A DNA stretch of 64,000 bases from Oryzias latipes (GCF_002234675.1 NC_019862.2:28130707-28194706); one strand, 5' to 3'; numbered from the stretch's first letter, positions 1 to 28,790 are shown. The notes: a model not told the origin generated them from the sequence alone. Numbers and translations: made by a program.

Positions 1-138
1 AAAAAACATATTTCTGAGAGAGAGAAAAAAGTTACTTTGGCCTCTGGGTCACTTCCAGCAGGTTTCAAATAATAGATTTGCTGCACACTGAAGGCCAAGG
101 TTGAAAAAAGAAATAATTTTTGTAGCTGTAATATATCA

Positions 139-375
139 GGGCTGAATGTGGTGTAGTGGTTAGCACTCTCACCTAACAGCTAGAAGGCCCTGGTTCAAAT
201 CCAGACAGGAACCCATCTGTGTGGACTTTGCATGGGTTTACACACATGCACGTCATCCTTCATAGGTTAACTAGTGTCCCTTAACTGTCCCTAGTGTGGT
301 TGTGTGACCCTCTGTCAGACTGGTGGCATCTTCAGCTGTATCTAACCTTCACCCAACAAAAGCTGGGTCTGCTCC
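139..375 (+). repeat. tRNA-derived SINE-like repeat (family A)
   Basis: The left part has an A-box-like stretch (gtggtgtagtggttagcac) and a B-box-like stretch (ggttcaaatcc), as in Pol III tRNA-type promoters, followed by a tRNA-unrelated body. Related copies lie at 55695-56018 (minus), 30875-31040 (plus, 5' truncated), 42725-42800 (minus, partial) and 51350-51400 (minus, head only). The 3' limit is uncertain. It is not a functional tRNA gene because no cloverleaf or acceptor stem is visible. Confidence 0.6.
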
Positions 376-559
376 TGCAACCTCGTGTCCCAAAAGGGAT
401 TCAGTGGGTTCAGAGGGTTTAATATATCGGCACAGGAGAGGATAGAAAAAGAAACTAAAACCAGAAGTAAGTTGCAACTACAGCTTGGATGCATTTTTTC
501 CTTAACATGGACAGAACTGCAGCTCCCTCCTGCAGGCAGCCAGTAGGAGCTGCTGCTCT

Positions 560-750
560 AATCCATCGACGCTCTCTCTACAGCAGCAGCAGCTGAGATA
601 AAGACACGTTTTGATCTCTGCCCCAGTCGGGTGGATGAAAGCTCCACGCAGCATCCCGGCTCCATCAGGGATGACGGACAACACGACCGACTGGCAGCAG
701 CACCGGATGATCTGAACAGGATGATCTGAACAGGCGGCTGCGGCATCGAA
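560..750 (+). other. fndc9: probable fndc9 5' untranslated exon
   Basis: A relatively GC-rich block ends in a strong donor (CGAA followed by GTAAGTAAGT at 751). The matching acceptor (attcttgcag) ends at 1833, just before the fndc9 coding exon. The transcription start is not visible, so the left border is a guess. A perfect 14-bp tandem duplication (705-718 and 719-732) sits just before the donor. No long open frame runs into the coding exon, which fits an untranslated leader. Confidence 0.4.
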
Positions 751-1594
751 GTAAGTAAGTCCTTTTTTTAAAATTTCCTAATGTTTTCTTGGCTTTTTGT
801 TGCAAAACACAGTTTTGTAACGGCATCCAATCGACGACTGCATGTAGCACAAGCGAAAGGAATTTCAAATGCAAATGCAGAAAGCTGCAATAAACAATTT
901 AAGCCAAATGCAAATGTGCATTTCAAACCTTTTTTACATTTAAAAAGCGCTTGTGAGTAAACAGAACCGAGATGAACTTTAGAGCTTATGATGGGACTAT
1001 TTGCAGATGAAAACACAAGTTTACACTTTGCTCTGTAGGGTAAGAAAATATGACTAAACCATAAAAAAAATAAAATAAAAAAAGGTAAAATATAAGAGAA
1101 ATGGATGAACACAGATTTGAACTTTAAATCTCTTTCACTATTAAATGTGGCACCATTCGGAAACTCACTTTTCTCTGTAATTCTTACAAACACGCGCTGC
1201 ACAGAAACGCGTCTGGAGGTTGGAATCAGCAGCTGCTTGCTGTCAGAGGACTCAGCAGCAGCACAGCAGAATCCGTCCTGCATTATGTCATCTCCAAAAT
1301 CAGATAATCCTTTGTCCTGTTCTGATAATTCCTGGACAGATATAGATATACTTCTCTTCTTTGTGAGGTCATCGTGAAAGGCTGGAAGCCTGTGACCAAA
1401 TGGTTGTTGAAAACGGTCACATAGAGTCCCGGTTTGGGGTGGAAAGAACAGTTTGAGCACTTTTGATAGAGATGACCGAGCTCGGATCAAATCCTAACAG
1501 AAGTGGGCGGGTTCGCATTTTAATCTGCACACAAACAGCACAAGATAGCGGTTCCCAGTATCTGCTCTCTATCAGCAGAGGGGGGCACGTCAGG

Positions 1595-1795
1595 CTGATC
1601 GGGAGCAAATGAAAAAGAGCTCATCTGTGACATGGAAAATGCGCTGGGTGGGCCCCAAGTTCTCTGCAACGGGGAGGGGAAGGGGAGGCGGGGTTGCTAC
1701 TCGCCAACAGTCCCACCCACAACCCAAAACTGGTATAATTATAATTAAAAGACCACTGAAGATGCTTTTACAATGGATCAAAAGATGATCTGTGT
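1595..1795 (+). repeat. family B repeat, 3' part
   Basis: The fragment shares the ggggaggggaaggggaggcggggttgc-type GC-rich stretch (split by a few changes), the cccacccacaac motif and the end tataattataattaaaagaccactgaag... of family B. It lies just upstream of the fndc9 coding exon, so part of it is in the presumed fndc9 intron. Confidence 0.5.
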
Positions 1796-1915
1796 TTGTA
1801 CTAAAAACAACATTAAATGTGTGATTCTTGCAGGTCAAAGAAACGTCTCGACTCTGCTCATCTTTTCCCGGTGTTGGCTAACGAAGAACGTCACTCGGAC
1901 ATCCAGCTCCTCACC

Positions 1916-2515
1916 ATGGGGGTAACAGTCTACAACATCTCCGCCACCTCAGTCAGGGTGAGCTGGCCGCCGTCCCCCACCTGCCGGGACACGTTCTACA
2001 GCGTCATGTACGACCCCAACTGGAACAGCCTGATCATGGGCTACAAGCGCAAAAGCTTCAAACACGAGGAGCGCATCCCCGTCAGTCAGACCGGCACACA
2101 CCTGGCCAACCTGCTCCCCCTGACCGCGTACTTCCTGTGCGTGACGTGTCAGGCCGCCGATCCGGTGCGGGAGCAGTGCAAAGTGTTCAGCACCCTGAGC
2201 GAGAGCAGCGAGACCCACGACAGGGGTGGCTGGGAGCACATGGCGGGGGTCTGGCTGACCTGCTGCCTGCTGCTCCTGGTCGTCGCGGGCCTCCTGGTGT
2301 GGGGGTGCCTCCACAGCGTGTGCCCCTTCCCCGGGCGGGCCGCCGACAGCTGCCCGGTGGTGACGAACGTGAGCCGGCAAAACAGGTCTGCGTCGGCTCA
2401 CCTCTTCAACCCCCGGAGCAGCAGCGAGGACAGCATCAAGCGCGCCGCAGCCATCCAGCCCTCGCTTATGCAAGCTCACCCACCGTCTGGTAATTACCCA
2501 GAACACGAGAGCTGA
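1916..2515 (+). CDS. fndc9: Fibronectin type III domain-containing protein 9
   Basis: This is a complete single-exon CDS of 199 residues. Residues ~1-95 form one fibronectin type III domain, with the family signature YDPNWNSLIMGY followed by the HEE motif and LPLTAYFLCVTC. A hydrophobic segment at ~108-134 (from MAGVWLTCCLLLLVV) is the single transmembrane helix, followed by a short Ser-rich cytoplasmic tail. There is no clear cleavable signal peptide, and human FNDC9 also begins directly in the domain. I chose the ATG at 1916 because it sits in a strong Kozak context (TCACCATGGG) and starts at the domain edge; an in-frame ATG at 1817 lies before the acceptor that ends at 1833. The gene lies antisense within an intron of cyfip1. 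Its ligand and molecular role are unknown. The CDS is markedly more GC-rich than the flanking intron. Identity is by recognition of the family motifs. Confidence 0.9.
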   Translation: MGVTVYNISATSVRVSWPPSPTCRDTFYSVMYDPNWNSLIMGYKRKSFKHEERIPVSQTGTHLANLLPLTAYFLCVTCQAADPVREQCKVFSTLSESSETHDRGGWEHMAGVWLTCCLLLLVVAGLLVWGCLHSVCPFPGRAADSCPVVTNVSRQNRSASAHLFNPRSSSEDSIKRAAAIQPSLMQAHPPSGNYPEHES

Positions 2516-2790
2516 GGGTACCGGCTAAGCTGGCTGACAGCGAGCCAGCATTAATCACTGGATTAAGGTCGTTGTAGCATTGTTCATCAGAGCAGGAAAA
2601 AAAAAAAAAAAAAAATCATGATTCCGATGAACCAGGAGATCACGAACCCGGAACCATTTCAAGTTTTCAGACGTGAAAACGACTCATTTTTTCTTTGAAA
2701 ACGTTGTAACCTCTGTGTGCTCCTGTGACGGCGCTCCCAAGCTTTTCCACTTCGTTTTTTTTTTTTTTTAAAGAAACAAAAGCATCTTCA

Positions 2791-19214
<16,424 letters not shown>

Positions 19215-20903
19215 TCAAACTTCCAAGCTGCAGATGCTGTTTGCTTAGTAAAAATATTACTGGTTTCTGCAAAAATAAATAAATAAATAAAATCAACACA
19301 ATTCATTTGAATGGAATTTGGAATTGTTTTATTGCAGTGAAAAGTGAAGGGCAAAGGTGTACAAATAAAGAGTTTTTTCATGCTTTTTGACAGAAAATAA
19401 TAAATAAAATATAATCGTTCAGTACAGTTCAGTAAGTAGAATAGCATTTGGATTGTATTCTGACTTTTTCATCACATTTAACCCTGCATTGTGTCATTAA
19501 AAATAAAAAAGAAGGTATTTTGTTGTGCGCTGAGGTTTTTTCAGACACCAGTGCCCCTCCTGCAATAATAAAACCTCCTTATCTTGGCTGCAGCATACCA
19601 GATTTTCCAGAAATTCAGGCAGATGCTGGTTAAAAATCCCCAGCAACCCTCCTGCCCACTGCCATTTTCCCTGCTGGTTTGTGCAGAATGCAACAATTTC
19701 GCATGAATCAGCAGGTAAAATGTCCCTGCGTCATTATTCTGCACACATCTGGCAGTTTATGGTCTACAATTTGTTTTTTATGCCCACTTCAGAATATCAA
19801 TGAGAATCCAGTTCAATTTATTTTAATCCATCCATTTGATTAAATTTTTTCTAAAGTTTTATAACTTTAAGTTCTGCATAACACTGGTTTTAGCGTCAAT
19901 TTAGACAAACATGATTTTGAAGTTGTCACTCTCAGAAAATACCACCGTCCACCTCATGACTGCTTTGAGCTTCCAGTCAGTCAAAGCTAAAACTCATTTA
20001 CTTACAGGAAGCTAGTAAAGCTGCTAAAGACGTCTTTTTATCGTAAATGTTCCTCCTAAGGATTTTTCTTTTTGTGCTTCCAAGTTCCCCTTTTGTGCAG
20101 AAAGGCGTCAGACGGTCTGGAGTTTCCTGTCCAAAGAGCCTCCGTCTGTGCTCCAACATGACCTGAGAGCAGCTGTAGAAAACCTCAGCTGCCCAGCATT
20201 TGCTCACCATTATTCAAAGCGTCTTGATCCATTTAAAGCTGTGAGTGACGCCTCTGTGGCCGCCGTGTGTTTTTGTCCTCAGATAACCATCTACCTGATG
20301 AAATCAGTTCATAACTCCCAAGAATCACAGTCTCTTTCAAAAACAAAAAGCACCACAAACCACATTCTATTAGAAAAAGGGACTGCCTGTGTCAAAGCCA
20401 TTTTAACAGCTGCTGATTACCTCACAATTTCACACTCAAAAAAAAACTGTGTGGTTTGCTAAGCTTTGCTTTAGCCTTTAACAGGTGTGACCGTCAACAC
20501 GAAACAACCTCCTATAGCCAGAGCTGCCAGAGAGTCCAACCATCCACAGCCACCAACTCGCCAAAACGGAACCTCTGCGGTCTGCGTGAGCACAGGGTAG
20601 GGGTCATGGGGGGGTGATCAACGATGGCATGGCACAACGCTCAATGCAAGAGGGAGAAAAACACACTCCCTATTGCTTTGAGCACCACAGCAGTTCTTTG
20701 GGCTTTTCATAGCTGGGATTTTTTTAACCTAAAAATCATTTTTTTAAAAAGCAAACATCTCAAGCAGTCTGCCATGACACCACCACTGAAGGTAATGACA
20801 AACTAGCAAAGCTTCTTTGGGAAAAATATTTTGCTTTCCTGTGAAACCCTTGTGCTATCCTAGGCACTTTAACATTGGGAGTTGGGTCATCTAGACTCAC
20901 TAG

Positions 20904-21190
20904 ACCGGGAGTCGGCAACCCGCAGCTCAGGAGCTGCATGCGGCTCTTTAGCGCTGCCCTAGTGGCTCCCTGAAGCATTTTCAAAAATGTTTGAAAATGT
21001 GGGGGAGAGAAATATATTTTTTGTTTTAATATGGTTTCTATAGGAGGAAAAGCAAGACACAAGCATTCTTAACGTTTTCCAATGCTGTAAGAATGTGTAG
21101 AATAAATATTGTAACGCTCAGCAAGTACGTCACTTGTAGCGGGAAATACGGGAGCTAAGCTGTCAATAAGTTGAGCTGTCAGTCAACTGG
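20904..21190 (+). mobile_element. hAT-like MITE, 5' part
   Basis: It begins cgggagtcggcaacccgc and continues with gcggctctttagcgctgccctagtggctcc, a typical 'ggcaacc...ggctc' hAT non-autonomous end. It continues into aatgctgtaagaatgtgtagaataaatat. No matching right terminal repeat was found, so it is truncated or its right end is diverged. It lies directly beside another repeat-like string (gtgctatcctaggcacttt near 20850). Confidence 0.5.
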
Positions 21191-23682
21191 TCGCCCTGGA
21201 GAACTGTCCGTGTCCCATACACCGCACAACTCCGAACAGTCTCAGAGAGGAGGAGGCAGAAAGAGAAGCTGATAACGAGGTCTCCTTTCCAGCATAACAA
21301 GTCCATTTACTTTGAACACACACAACATTGAACATTGCACAGGGTTCATCAACCTCTCCCCCTCCCACACTGATGGTGCAACATAAAGAAACAACATAAC
21401 AGGAAGAATAAACGAAGGTGGAACAACAAAACTGCCATATCAAAAGAAACGTGGGCAAACAGAAACGCTCATGTTGAGCCCTAATTAGATCAGGAAACGC
21501 GTCCCACAATCCCTTGCTGCTAACAGACCTAAAATGCACATGACCGCCACGACACACGCTTCTACCAGCAGGGCCTTTTTTTCTCTCTTTTTTTTTAAAA
21601 ACTTTTAGCGGATATAGCATCCAGAATGATCAAATGTTTCACAGTAGATGTTTAGCATCCTGATTTCATAACCGTTTTCATAACGTTGTCCTTTTTGGGA
21701 GTCTGTTTGAAAATCACAGTCCCTGTGCCAAACATAACCTGTGACACAATCATATAAACGTTACAGATGTCGAGGTCCAGACTTTGGACTCAACCAAAGG
21801 TCATCGCCTCATAAGTCCAGAGTGATAACTTTTTATTTTATTGACATCATTAAGCAGTTTTTAGTCAAGCTTTTCCCTCCAATTTGTCTTTCTACCTTCT
21901 GATCATTTTCTTCTCTTAAAACTGAGATATGCAAAATGAATTGAACATTTTTACACTTGTCTCTCTTGTTTAAACTCTCAAAGTTCAAACCTTTGCATAG
22001 AAATAAGTCCAGTATTTTAGAATGACATTTTTTTTAAACGAGCCAAACAGAATGCATTCTGAACAGGTGACATGGCATAGGGGAGATTGACAGGGTCAAC
22101 AGCCAATCAGGAAGTAGAACACATAATGCACTACAAAAAAAGGTAAACCACGTTACAGCAAGGAAACACTGTGCAGGTAACTTGATGACAGTGCTGCTCA
22201 AAATAACTCCTTTCCGTCAAAATCTGACAATGTTTTTTTTCTTTAAAGTAGTACCTTTTGTTCATCATTTCTTTGTCATTTCCAGTCAAAAAGAAACTTG
22301 CTGGTTGAAAAAAAGGGTCAAATTAAAATGTGTCTGAGGTGCGAGTTTTTTCTAGCAGCCCTGTAAAAGGGCACAGTGATGTTTCTGCAGCTGAAGGACT
22401 TCTGATTCATTAAACTGTTAAAACAAAGAAAAAAATGTAAATTACAAGATGTGAATCTGCCAAGCTTCTAAATGAATGTGACAGCTGTAAACCTTCGTTC
22501 TCCCAAAGAACTTAGATAAGACGAGGGTTTTTGTCTGTAAAGGCAGTGATTGGGTTCGGTTGCAGTTCTCTTGAGTGCAGGAGACGGTGAAGGAGGCAGC
22601 ACCCATGCTTACAGCTCAGTCAGCAAAAATCCAGCTGAACAAAAGCCAATTAAAGAGAAACTGAACTCGTGCGGATGTCAGTGAATGAAAGAAAAGAACA
22701 TTTTAGGAAACACTTGCTTATGCTTCCCTATATGGAGAAACAGCACGAAACAGAAGTGTCTGGTGTCTTTTTAAGCCGTGGAGGGAAGTCGTACTTATTA
22801 CATGAGGCAAAAAGAGGAACCGTGGTGGCTTTTTCTTTGCTGATCAGTTCCCGTTCGAGGTCTCCACATGTAAGGCACAGGCGAGGAACAAATGAAGGAA
22901 GCCGTGGCTCCTGCAGAGTTCATTTAGACTGCTACACCCACTGGTGAAGAAATACTCCACTAGTCTGCAGGGCTGCGCCTAATTACACACTAAGCAGCTT
23001 AGTCCAGCCTAAAGTACGTAACCAAGGTGCTCCAAACACAGCCGACTGACGGTGATGAGGCAGGTCACTTGATAAGTTTGGGCTCGCTTTACTCCATGAA
23101 GTCACACAGCACACATTTGGGGAAATGATGTGAAACTGTTGTGAAATTGTTTCAATGGTTTCAGCTAAACCGCATCTACTAACCACCATGATACAGATCA
23201 TTTATTTCTGCAATGTTTTGCCCGTTTTAAAGGTGAACTTGCACGACAGATTCTGTTCAACAACCCTTCACGGTAAAGCCCGTCTCACCACCTGAGTCTG
23301 GGAAATGTATTCTCCACACTTGCCCATCCCGCGAGGAGGCGGAGAGCTGACGTCCCGGCCCCGCTGTGGTTTAACCCTCCCCCCACACCCACCCTTTGAT
23401 GCCGAGCGTCAAGCAGGAAGAGACCGGATCCCATTTTTAGAGACCAGAATCTCCAAGCCTCAGGCCAAACATGAACAAGCAGAACTTTCTGTCCATTTTA
23501 AAGAACGTCTGCAGCAGCAGGATAAGAGACTCAAAAAGGCATGAAAAGCTAAGTTTCTCATTAAAAAAAAATGCAGTCGTGTGTAAAAGACAAAGTTTAT
23601 GACTTAATCAAACTGAATAAAGCTCCTAAAGATTTTTTTGTGTTAGTGGAGAAATTAACACAAAAATGATTTCCCTTCAGTT

Positions 23683-24039
23683 TGGTCTGCACAATAAATC
23701 GCAAATGTATCGTTATCGCAAGATTAAGCAGTGCAATATGCATATGGCAAAAGACGGCGAAAATAGCGATAAATGGTTCAATGAAATGCGCTAAAACAAA
23801 TCTAATAAAACAATCAGATGGACCCCTTGACGTTGTTGACTAATGGGATAGAGCTCTTCTATGTTAGATGTTCGCCTCCTAGACTAGGGTCATTTGGAGT
23901 ATAATTTTAAACTGATACAGTGAAATGGAATTGATTTTTTTGGTTGTTTTTCCATTTGTTGTTATATTGCAAGTTATACCGTCATCACAATATTGATCAC
24001 TAATATCGCGAGTTTTCCCCTCTTATCGTGCAGCCCTAA
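23683..24039 (+). mobile_element. MITE with inverted 'ggctgcac(a/g)ata' ends
   Basis: The 357-bp element begins tggtctgcacaataaatcgc and ends cgagttttcccctcttatcgtgcagccctaa, so the ends are inverted. Flanking octamers cttcagtt (23675-23682) and tttcagtt (24040-24047) match at 7 of 8, which fits a hAT-type insertion. A reverse-oriented relative lies at ~46933-47357. Confidence 0.6.
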
Positions 24040-24849
24040 TTTCAGTTATTCTTCACTGAATAGAAATCGACTGCAGCTGCTCCTTTAGGGTCAGTTCGAC
24101 CCTAGGAAAAGACTGACAATATAGAACTATGCCAGGAGAAGATACCTACGGACTAACTTCTATTGATAATTCTTATCTCTCCTTCGTTGCCCTGCTGAGT
24201 CATCTGCATTCCTGCTGTGGCTAAACTGCACTCGGTTCAGCTGAAAGCCAAGCAAGGCCTTTTGGTTTTAGGTGGACCTGATTCGGTCTGAAAAGGAATT
24301 CTGTTGTAAAAGAGCAGCCACTATTAGCAGAAAATAATGTTCATTTGAACCCATTGCATTTTTTAGACGATCAGACGCACATGCTTTATAAGGGGCATTG
24401 AGTAAAACAAAAGAATTAGATAAGCAGTTGTGACTACACTACCCAGGATGCAATGACAGGTAAAAAGGCAGGCGATTGGTCAGAGGAGTTAATTTGAATT
24501 ATTTTCTGGTAAACTGTTGTTCTTCATGTTTGCCTTGTATCCACAATTATATGCTTTTGTTTTTTTTCCAACTGATGCCACAATAGGCTACCAGTTACCA
24601 CAGCTCCGTGTTAGCTTGCTTGTTTAGGTATTTATGTTTTTCTCTTAATATTAACCTGTTTTTGAAAGACGTGGCCTTATTTTTTAACACAGTGAGTGCA
24701 TTGGCGTGCCTGCTGCTCCCTTTTTGACCATTTTCCACCACTTCTGGGTCAGACCGGAGAAGCAACCGGTGATCGCAGGAGAGGCTGGGGTCCTTTAGAG
24801 TTTTCAGAACTCTTCAAGACTTTTTTTTTTATTAAGGGCTTGTTGCATT

Positions 24850-25262
24850 TGCCCTCTTCTACGGCGTGAGCTGGTGGTGGGGGGCGCAAATGCACCGACA
24901 GGAACAGGAAGAGAATCCACGAACCGGTGAAGAGATCCGGTCCTGTTCTGGGATGTCCCTTACAGTCAGTGAATGTGGCGGGTTAGAAGAGGAATTCATC
25001 ATGGACCATGCTCTGACTGAGACTGTGAGTGCACTGAGGAACTCCTTCAGTCAAACGTTAACACCTTGCTGCAGGAAGCAGCGCCTTCGCAAAGCTTTCT
25101 TCCTGTCAGCTATTGTCTACAACTAAGGCCCCAGACAATAATGAACTTAGTTATACATTTTTAAGAGCATCTTTAGTGTGTTTATCCATCTCCTGTTTTT
25201 AAAAGACTTATGGTAACTGGTTAATGTCCCATTTGTGAGATCAATAAAGTTTTTATCTATTA
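24850..25262 (+). mobile_element. non-LTR retrotransposon ORF2 tail and 3' UTR remnant
   Basis: The frame ending with a stop at ~25126 has ALRNSFSQ and QRLRKAFFLSAI close to the stop, resembling the basic C-terminal end of fish LINE ORF2 proteins, which then leads into a short 3' UTR and agatcaataaagtttttatctatt. No reverse transcriptase motif is present, so it is heavily 5' truncated. The family is not resolved. Confidence 0.4.
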
Positions 25263-26099
25263 AGTTGTAACATAAAATACAAAACAGCTCACCCACTTAT
25301 ATTGACATGGTACATGTCTCTCCTGATTGCAGTACCTATATGTTGTGTTTACCAAAGTTAAACTAAAACATGAGAGATTAAGCGCTGTTTACTGCAGAAA
25401 AATTAGGTCAGTGAACACAACCAGGATTTACACTCACGGCGTATTGTGGATTGTTGAGAAAATGAACGTATTTTAAGTGCAGCTTAAGGTGTAAAAAGTA
25501 CTGTAATCTGTTTCAGCGGAAGCTGCATCTCTTTCATTTTTAGATATTAAATCTGATAAAAGTTGGTAAATCTTTTTTATTGGAAGTGACAAAAATTGAT
25601 AACCTTCACACAACAGTAAAACGTTCAAAAAGCACAAAATCAAATAAGGGGACAAGAAATCTAGAGCTTAAATATTTTGAACCACAAGTTGCTTGTTCTG
25701 TTTGGTGGAATGAGACGTTCTAAACATCTGCAGTCAGCAGACTTGGTCTTATTTTAGAAAAAGGGGAACACTGAATTATGGGTCCCATTGAATTATGGGT
25801 CCCATTGACATCCAGCTTTAACAAAGACAATGTCAGCAAATGAAACAGAAAAAGTGACGGCAAAGCAGCTTCTATTTCCAACACAACACATTTTTGGCAC
25901 ACTATGTTAACTTTGTTAACCAGACAAATGCAAATGCACTTGGAAAAACAGTTTTCCTTTAAAAACAAAGATGCATTTAAAATGCGTCACTAATTCTGCA
26001 AGTTGTCCCACTTAAAAAGATAAGTTTGATTTGTAGTGGATTTTTTTATATTTTATATTTATTCATGTATTGGAGCACTGCAATGTAATGACAAAGATC

Positions 26100-26720
26100 A
26101 AAGGTTTCTTGTAGGTCTCCAAGCAGGTTCCCAAACAATGTAACTGCTATTTTGGTCCATTATTCCATGCAGATCTTCTCAAGAGCTGTGATGCTTTAAG
26201 GATGTTGCTGGGCTACATGAACTCACTCCACAGTTTCTCTAACGGATTGAATTCTTTGGAGCACTGCAGGATTTGAATCCATGGTGATGTTGTGTTACTA
26301 TAGTAACCTTAGTTACTGTGGTCCCAGGTCTCGTTAGGTCACCCACAAGTCCCAACATCTCAGGCGGATGTTGAACGTCAGTGATCTTATATTTCTTCCA
26401 TTTTCTAACAATTGCTCCGACAGTTGATCTATTTTCAGCAAGCTGTTTGCTTATTGTAAATTGGTTCATCCCAGTTTTGTTCGGGTCTACAATCTTGCCC
26501 CCAGTGTCCTTTGACAGCTCTTTGGTCTTGGTCGTGGTGGAGATGTTGCAGTCCAATTGTTTAAGGGTGTGGACAGGTGCCTTTGATCCATTTAACCAGA
26601 TCATACAGGTACCATTCATACAAGTAACAGGGAGAATTGAACAGCTTTTTAAAGAAGTAGTAACAGGTTTGTGGGGAACAGAATTCTTGTTTGCTAGCTG
26701 GAGATACATTTTATTTGCAC
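26100..26720 (-). mobile_element. Tc1/mariner-like transposon fossil
   Basis: On the minus strand, the frame at 26239-26763 contains [36 protein letters not shown] and RKWKKYKIT in order. This is the helix-turn-helix DNA-binding region of Tc1-type transposases (KTKELSxD...KxxT). The following catalytic DDE region is missing or scrambled, and the lower-coordinate end (CTACAAGAAACC side) reads like a degraded transposase C-terminus. It is an inactive relic. Confidence 0.7.
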
Positions 26721-28447
26721 CATTATAGGCTATAAAATGTTTTTTGGTTTTTTTATTATACAAAGTGATTCACGAAATTCTTTTCTTACATTCTGTCTGT
26801 CAACGTTTGTGTATTTCTAATGAACATCATGGACGCACTTTTAAGTCGCAGAATTGGCTACTAGAATACTGTTTAGCCCAAAATGTCTGCGTTGACTTCA
26901 AGGCAATTAAACAAACATAATTTGAAATTTCAGGCAAATTTGGAGACGTGTCTAGAAAAACCAGACGCTGTGTAACTTTCCTACGGGGTTTGGGAAAACA
27001 AAAAAGTTGAACTTTGAGCCAAGAAGAACCAAAGCAGTCTAATCAAACCTATGGATCAACTTATGTGGCTGTACTTTATACACTATATAGATGTTCACTG
27101 CATGATACAATGAAATAGTTGACATGTGCTGTCCAGGACTTTGAGGTGCGACCTTTTAACAAAAACGGAACCAGGTTTAGATGAGAACGACAGACAGGTT
27201 TTATTAAAATAACTACCACTTCATTGTGCATATTTCTGTTTTTGACAGCTCAAAGAGAGGACACTGTAAACAAAGGGAGAAGAGAATGAAGCTGTTAAGA
27301 CGCAGTTTGAACATCTGGAAAATGTAGTTTATGATATAATAAATGCTGAATTTGTCTTAATCCTCTGAGATCAAAGAATGAATTGCTGTTTGTCTTCATG
27401 AGATTTTCAGTGCAAAGAACATGGGAGGAAGATAGAAAAGGGGAACTTTAAAAAAGAAAATCAACAAAAAAGGGAAACTTTTTGCTAATAATTTAGTATG
27501 AACCATATTGAGATGAAACATTAAAAAACAAGTTAGAAAAACACATTTTTTATGCTATTATAAATGCACAGACCAAATGTCCATTATCCAGTGTTTTAAA
27601 CATAAAGGTGACCCAGGAACATTAACTGTTAAATGTAATGCGGTTGAAAAGTCTCACCTAAGAAACCAAATGAGGCGTACCAGTGCAAAAAGTTAGTCTA
27701 AAGCCCTTTTGTCCGTTTTTAGCTTTATGGGATCTTAAAAAGAAGAAACTGAAACATAGAAGGGAAAAATGTTATCTGTCTTCCTCTTTTGTCATTCCAT
27801 CCGGAATTCCTTGAATTGTAAGAAATTCCAAGGAACTAAAGTCTTGTAGCACAGCGTTTCTGATCTTAGTTGGAATTAATAAAAAAATAAAAACTACCTC
27901 AATATGCTGAAATTGTGATACTTGGATTTCCAACAGTTGTTTACGTTACAAAATGGGCAGTGAAGGCAACATGAAGTCAAATTCCTGACCACAAACGTTT
28001 TGGCTGTTACAAACATGGATTGTTATTGAAGTACGTTTAAATCGACTCTGCTGTTGCCGTCATGACAGGCGAATTACAACTACTTTTATTTATTTTTAAA
28101 TAACGTAACATAAAAAGTTAAGACCGTAAAACGAAACACCGGGAAAAGCTTTGATGTGTTCAAGTCCTGCCTCCAACATGTTGGCCCGATCCCCGCTCCG
28201 TGCCGTGGCCTGAGATTAGTCCTCCCAGCTCAGGCCTGTGGGCCAGGAAAACGGCTTTACTTTGAAACAAGCTGTAAGCTAATTATCCCCTCGATGGTTT
28301 AATTAGGTGGCCGAGTAAGAAAGGGAATTTCATATATGAGCAGAGGAAAAAATAAACCCAGAAAATCGAGTGGCAGAACTTTTCTGTTACTCTTGGGCGA
28401 GGTAGTCGGAGATCCACACAACTTCGAAGTGAGTCATTTCTACTCAC

Positions 28448-28790
28448 CCGCAGTTTGTCGCTTCACCGGGAAAACCTGTGCTCGCGCTCGGAGCCCACTA
28501 CACCGCCATACAGTCCCAAAGCCCGATCCTTCCGCCGAGCCCAACCGCCCTGCTTTTTGAACACCGTCGCCGCGGGTGAGGCGGGAGAGGGGGTTACACG
28601 GTCGTCGGCCGGAGAATTCTTTCCCTGCTCGGAGTTCTTACCATGGGCGGAGGAGCAAAGCAGAGCAGGGAGTTCCTGTCCCTGAAACAGGGAAACTCAA
28701 CAGGAAACTGCGCTCACAGCTGCGGTTCAGGCCTCCTCCGCTAGGGCAGGAGCGCGCGCGCCCAGGATGGAAGGTGCAGCCAAAGGAATG
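28448..28790 (-). promoter_or_regulatory. cyfip1: GC-rich block, candidate cyfip1 first exon and promoter
   Basis: This is the only CpG-rich stretch between tubgcp5 and the cyfip1 ATG. On the minus strand it holds a strong donor, CTGCGG followed by GTGAGT (exon end 28448), which could splice to the acceptor just before the ATG (tttttcag ending at 19186). That would give an untranslated first exon and a ~9.3 kb first intron. A second donor-like site (CCATG|GTAAGA at 28642) would place an out-of-frame ATG upstream, so I prefer the first. The transcription start and the upper limit are not defined by the sequence. Confidence 0.42.

Noticed and set aside
139..210. Possible tRNA gene (A- and B-box-like words)
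   Set aside because: The words belong to a repeated SINE-like element; no cloverleaf, anticodon loop or acceptor stem is visible.
768..1490. 240-residue minus-strand open frame near the left edge
   Set aside because: It has no similarity to the missing cyfip1 exons (expected words such as YRNFVGPPHF are absent) and no domain.
1949..2506. Long minus-strand open frame of 185 residues opposite fndc9
   Set aside because: It is the shadow of the GC-rich fndc9 CDS; composition is Arg/Pro/Ala-rich with no domain.
22669..22947. 92-residue plus-strand open frame in the presumed cyfip1 first intron
   Set aside because: Low-complexity basic composition without a family match.
28642..28650. Alternative donor ATG|GTAAGA as the cyfip1 first-exon end
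   Set aside because: It would place an ATG directly upstream and out of frame with the main start; the donor at 28448 is more plausible, though not proved.
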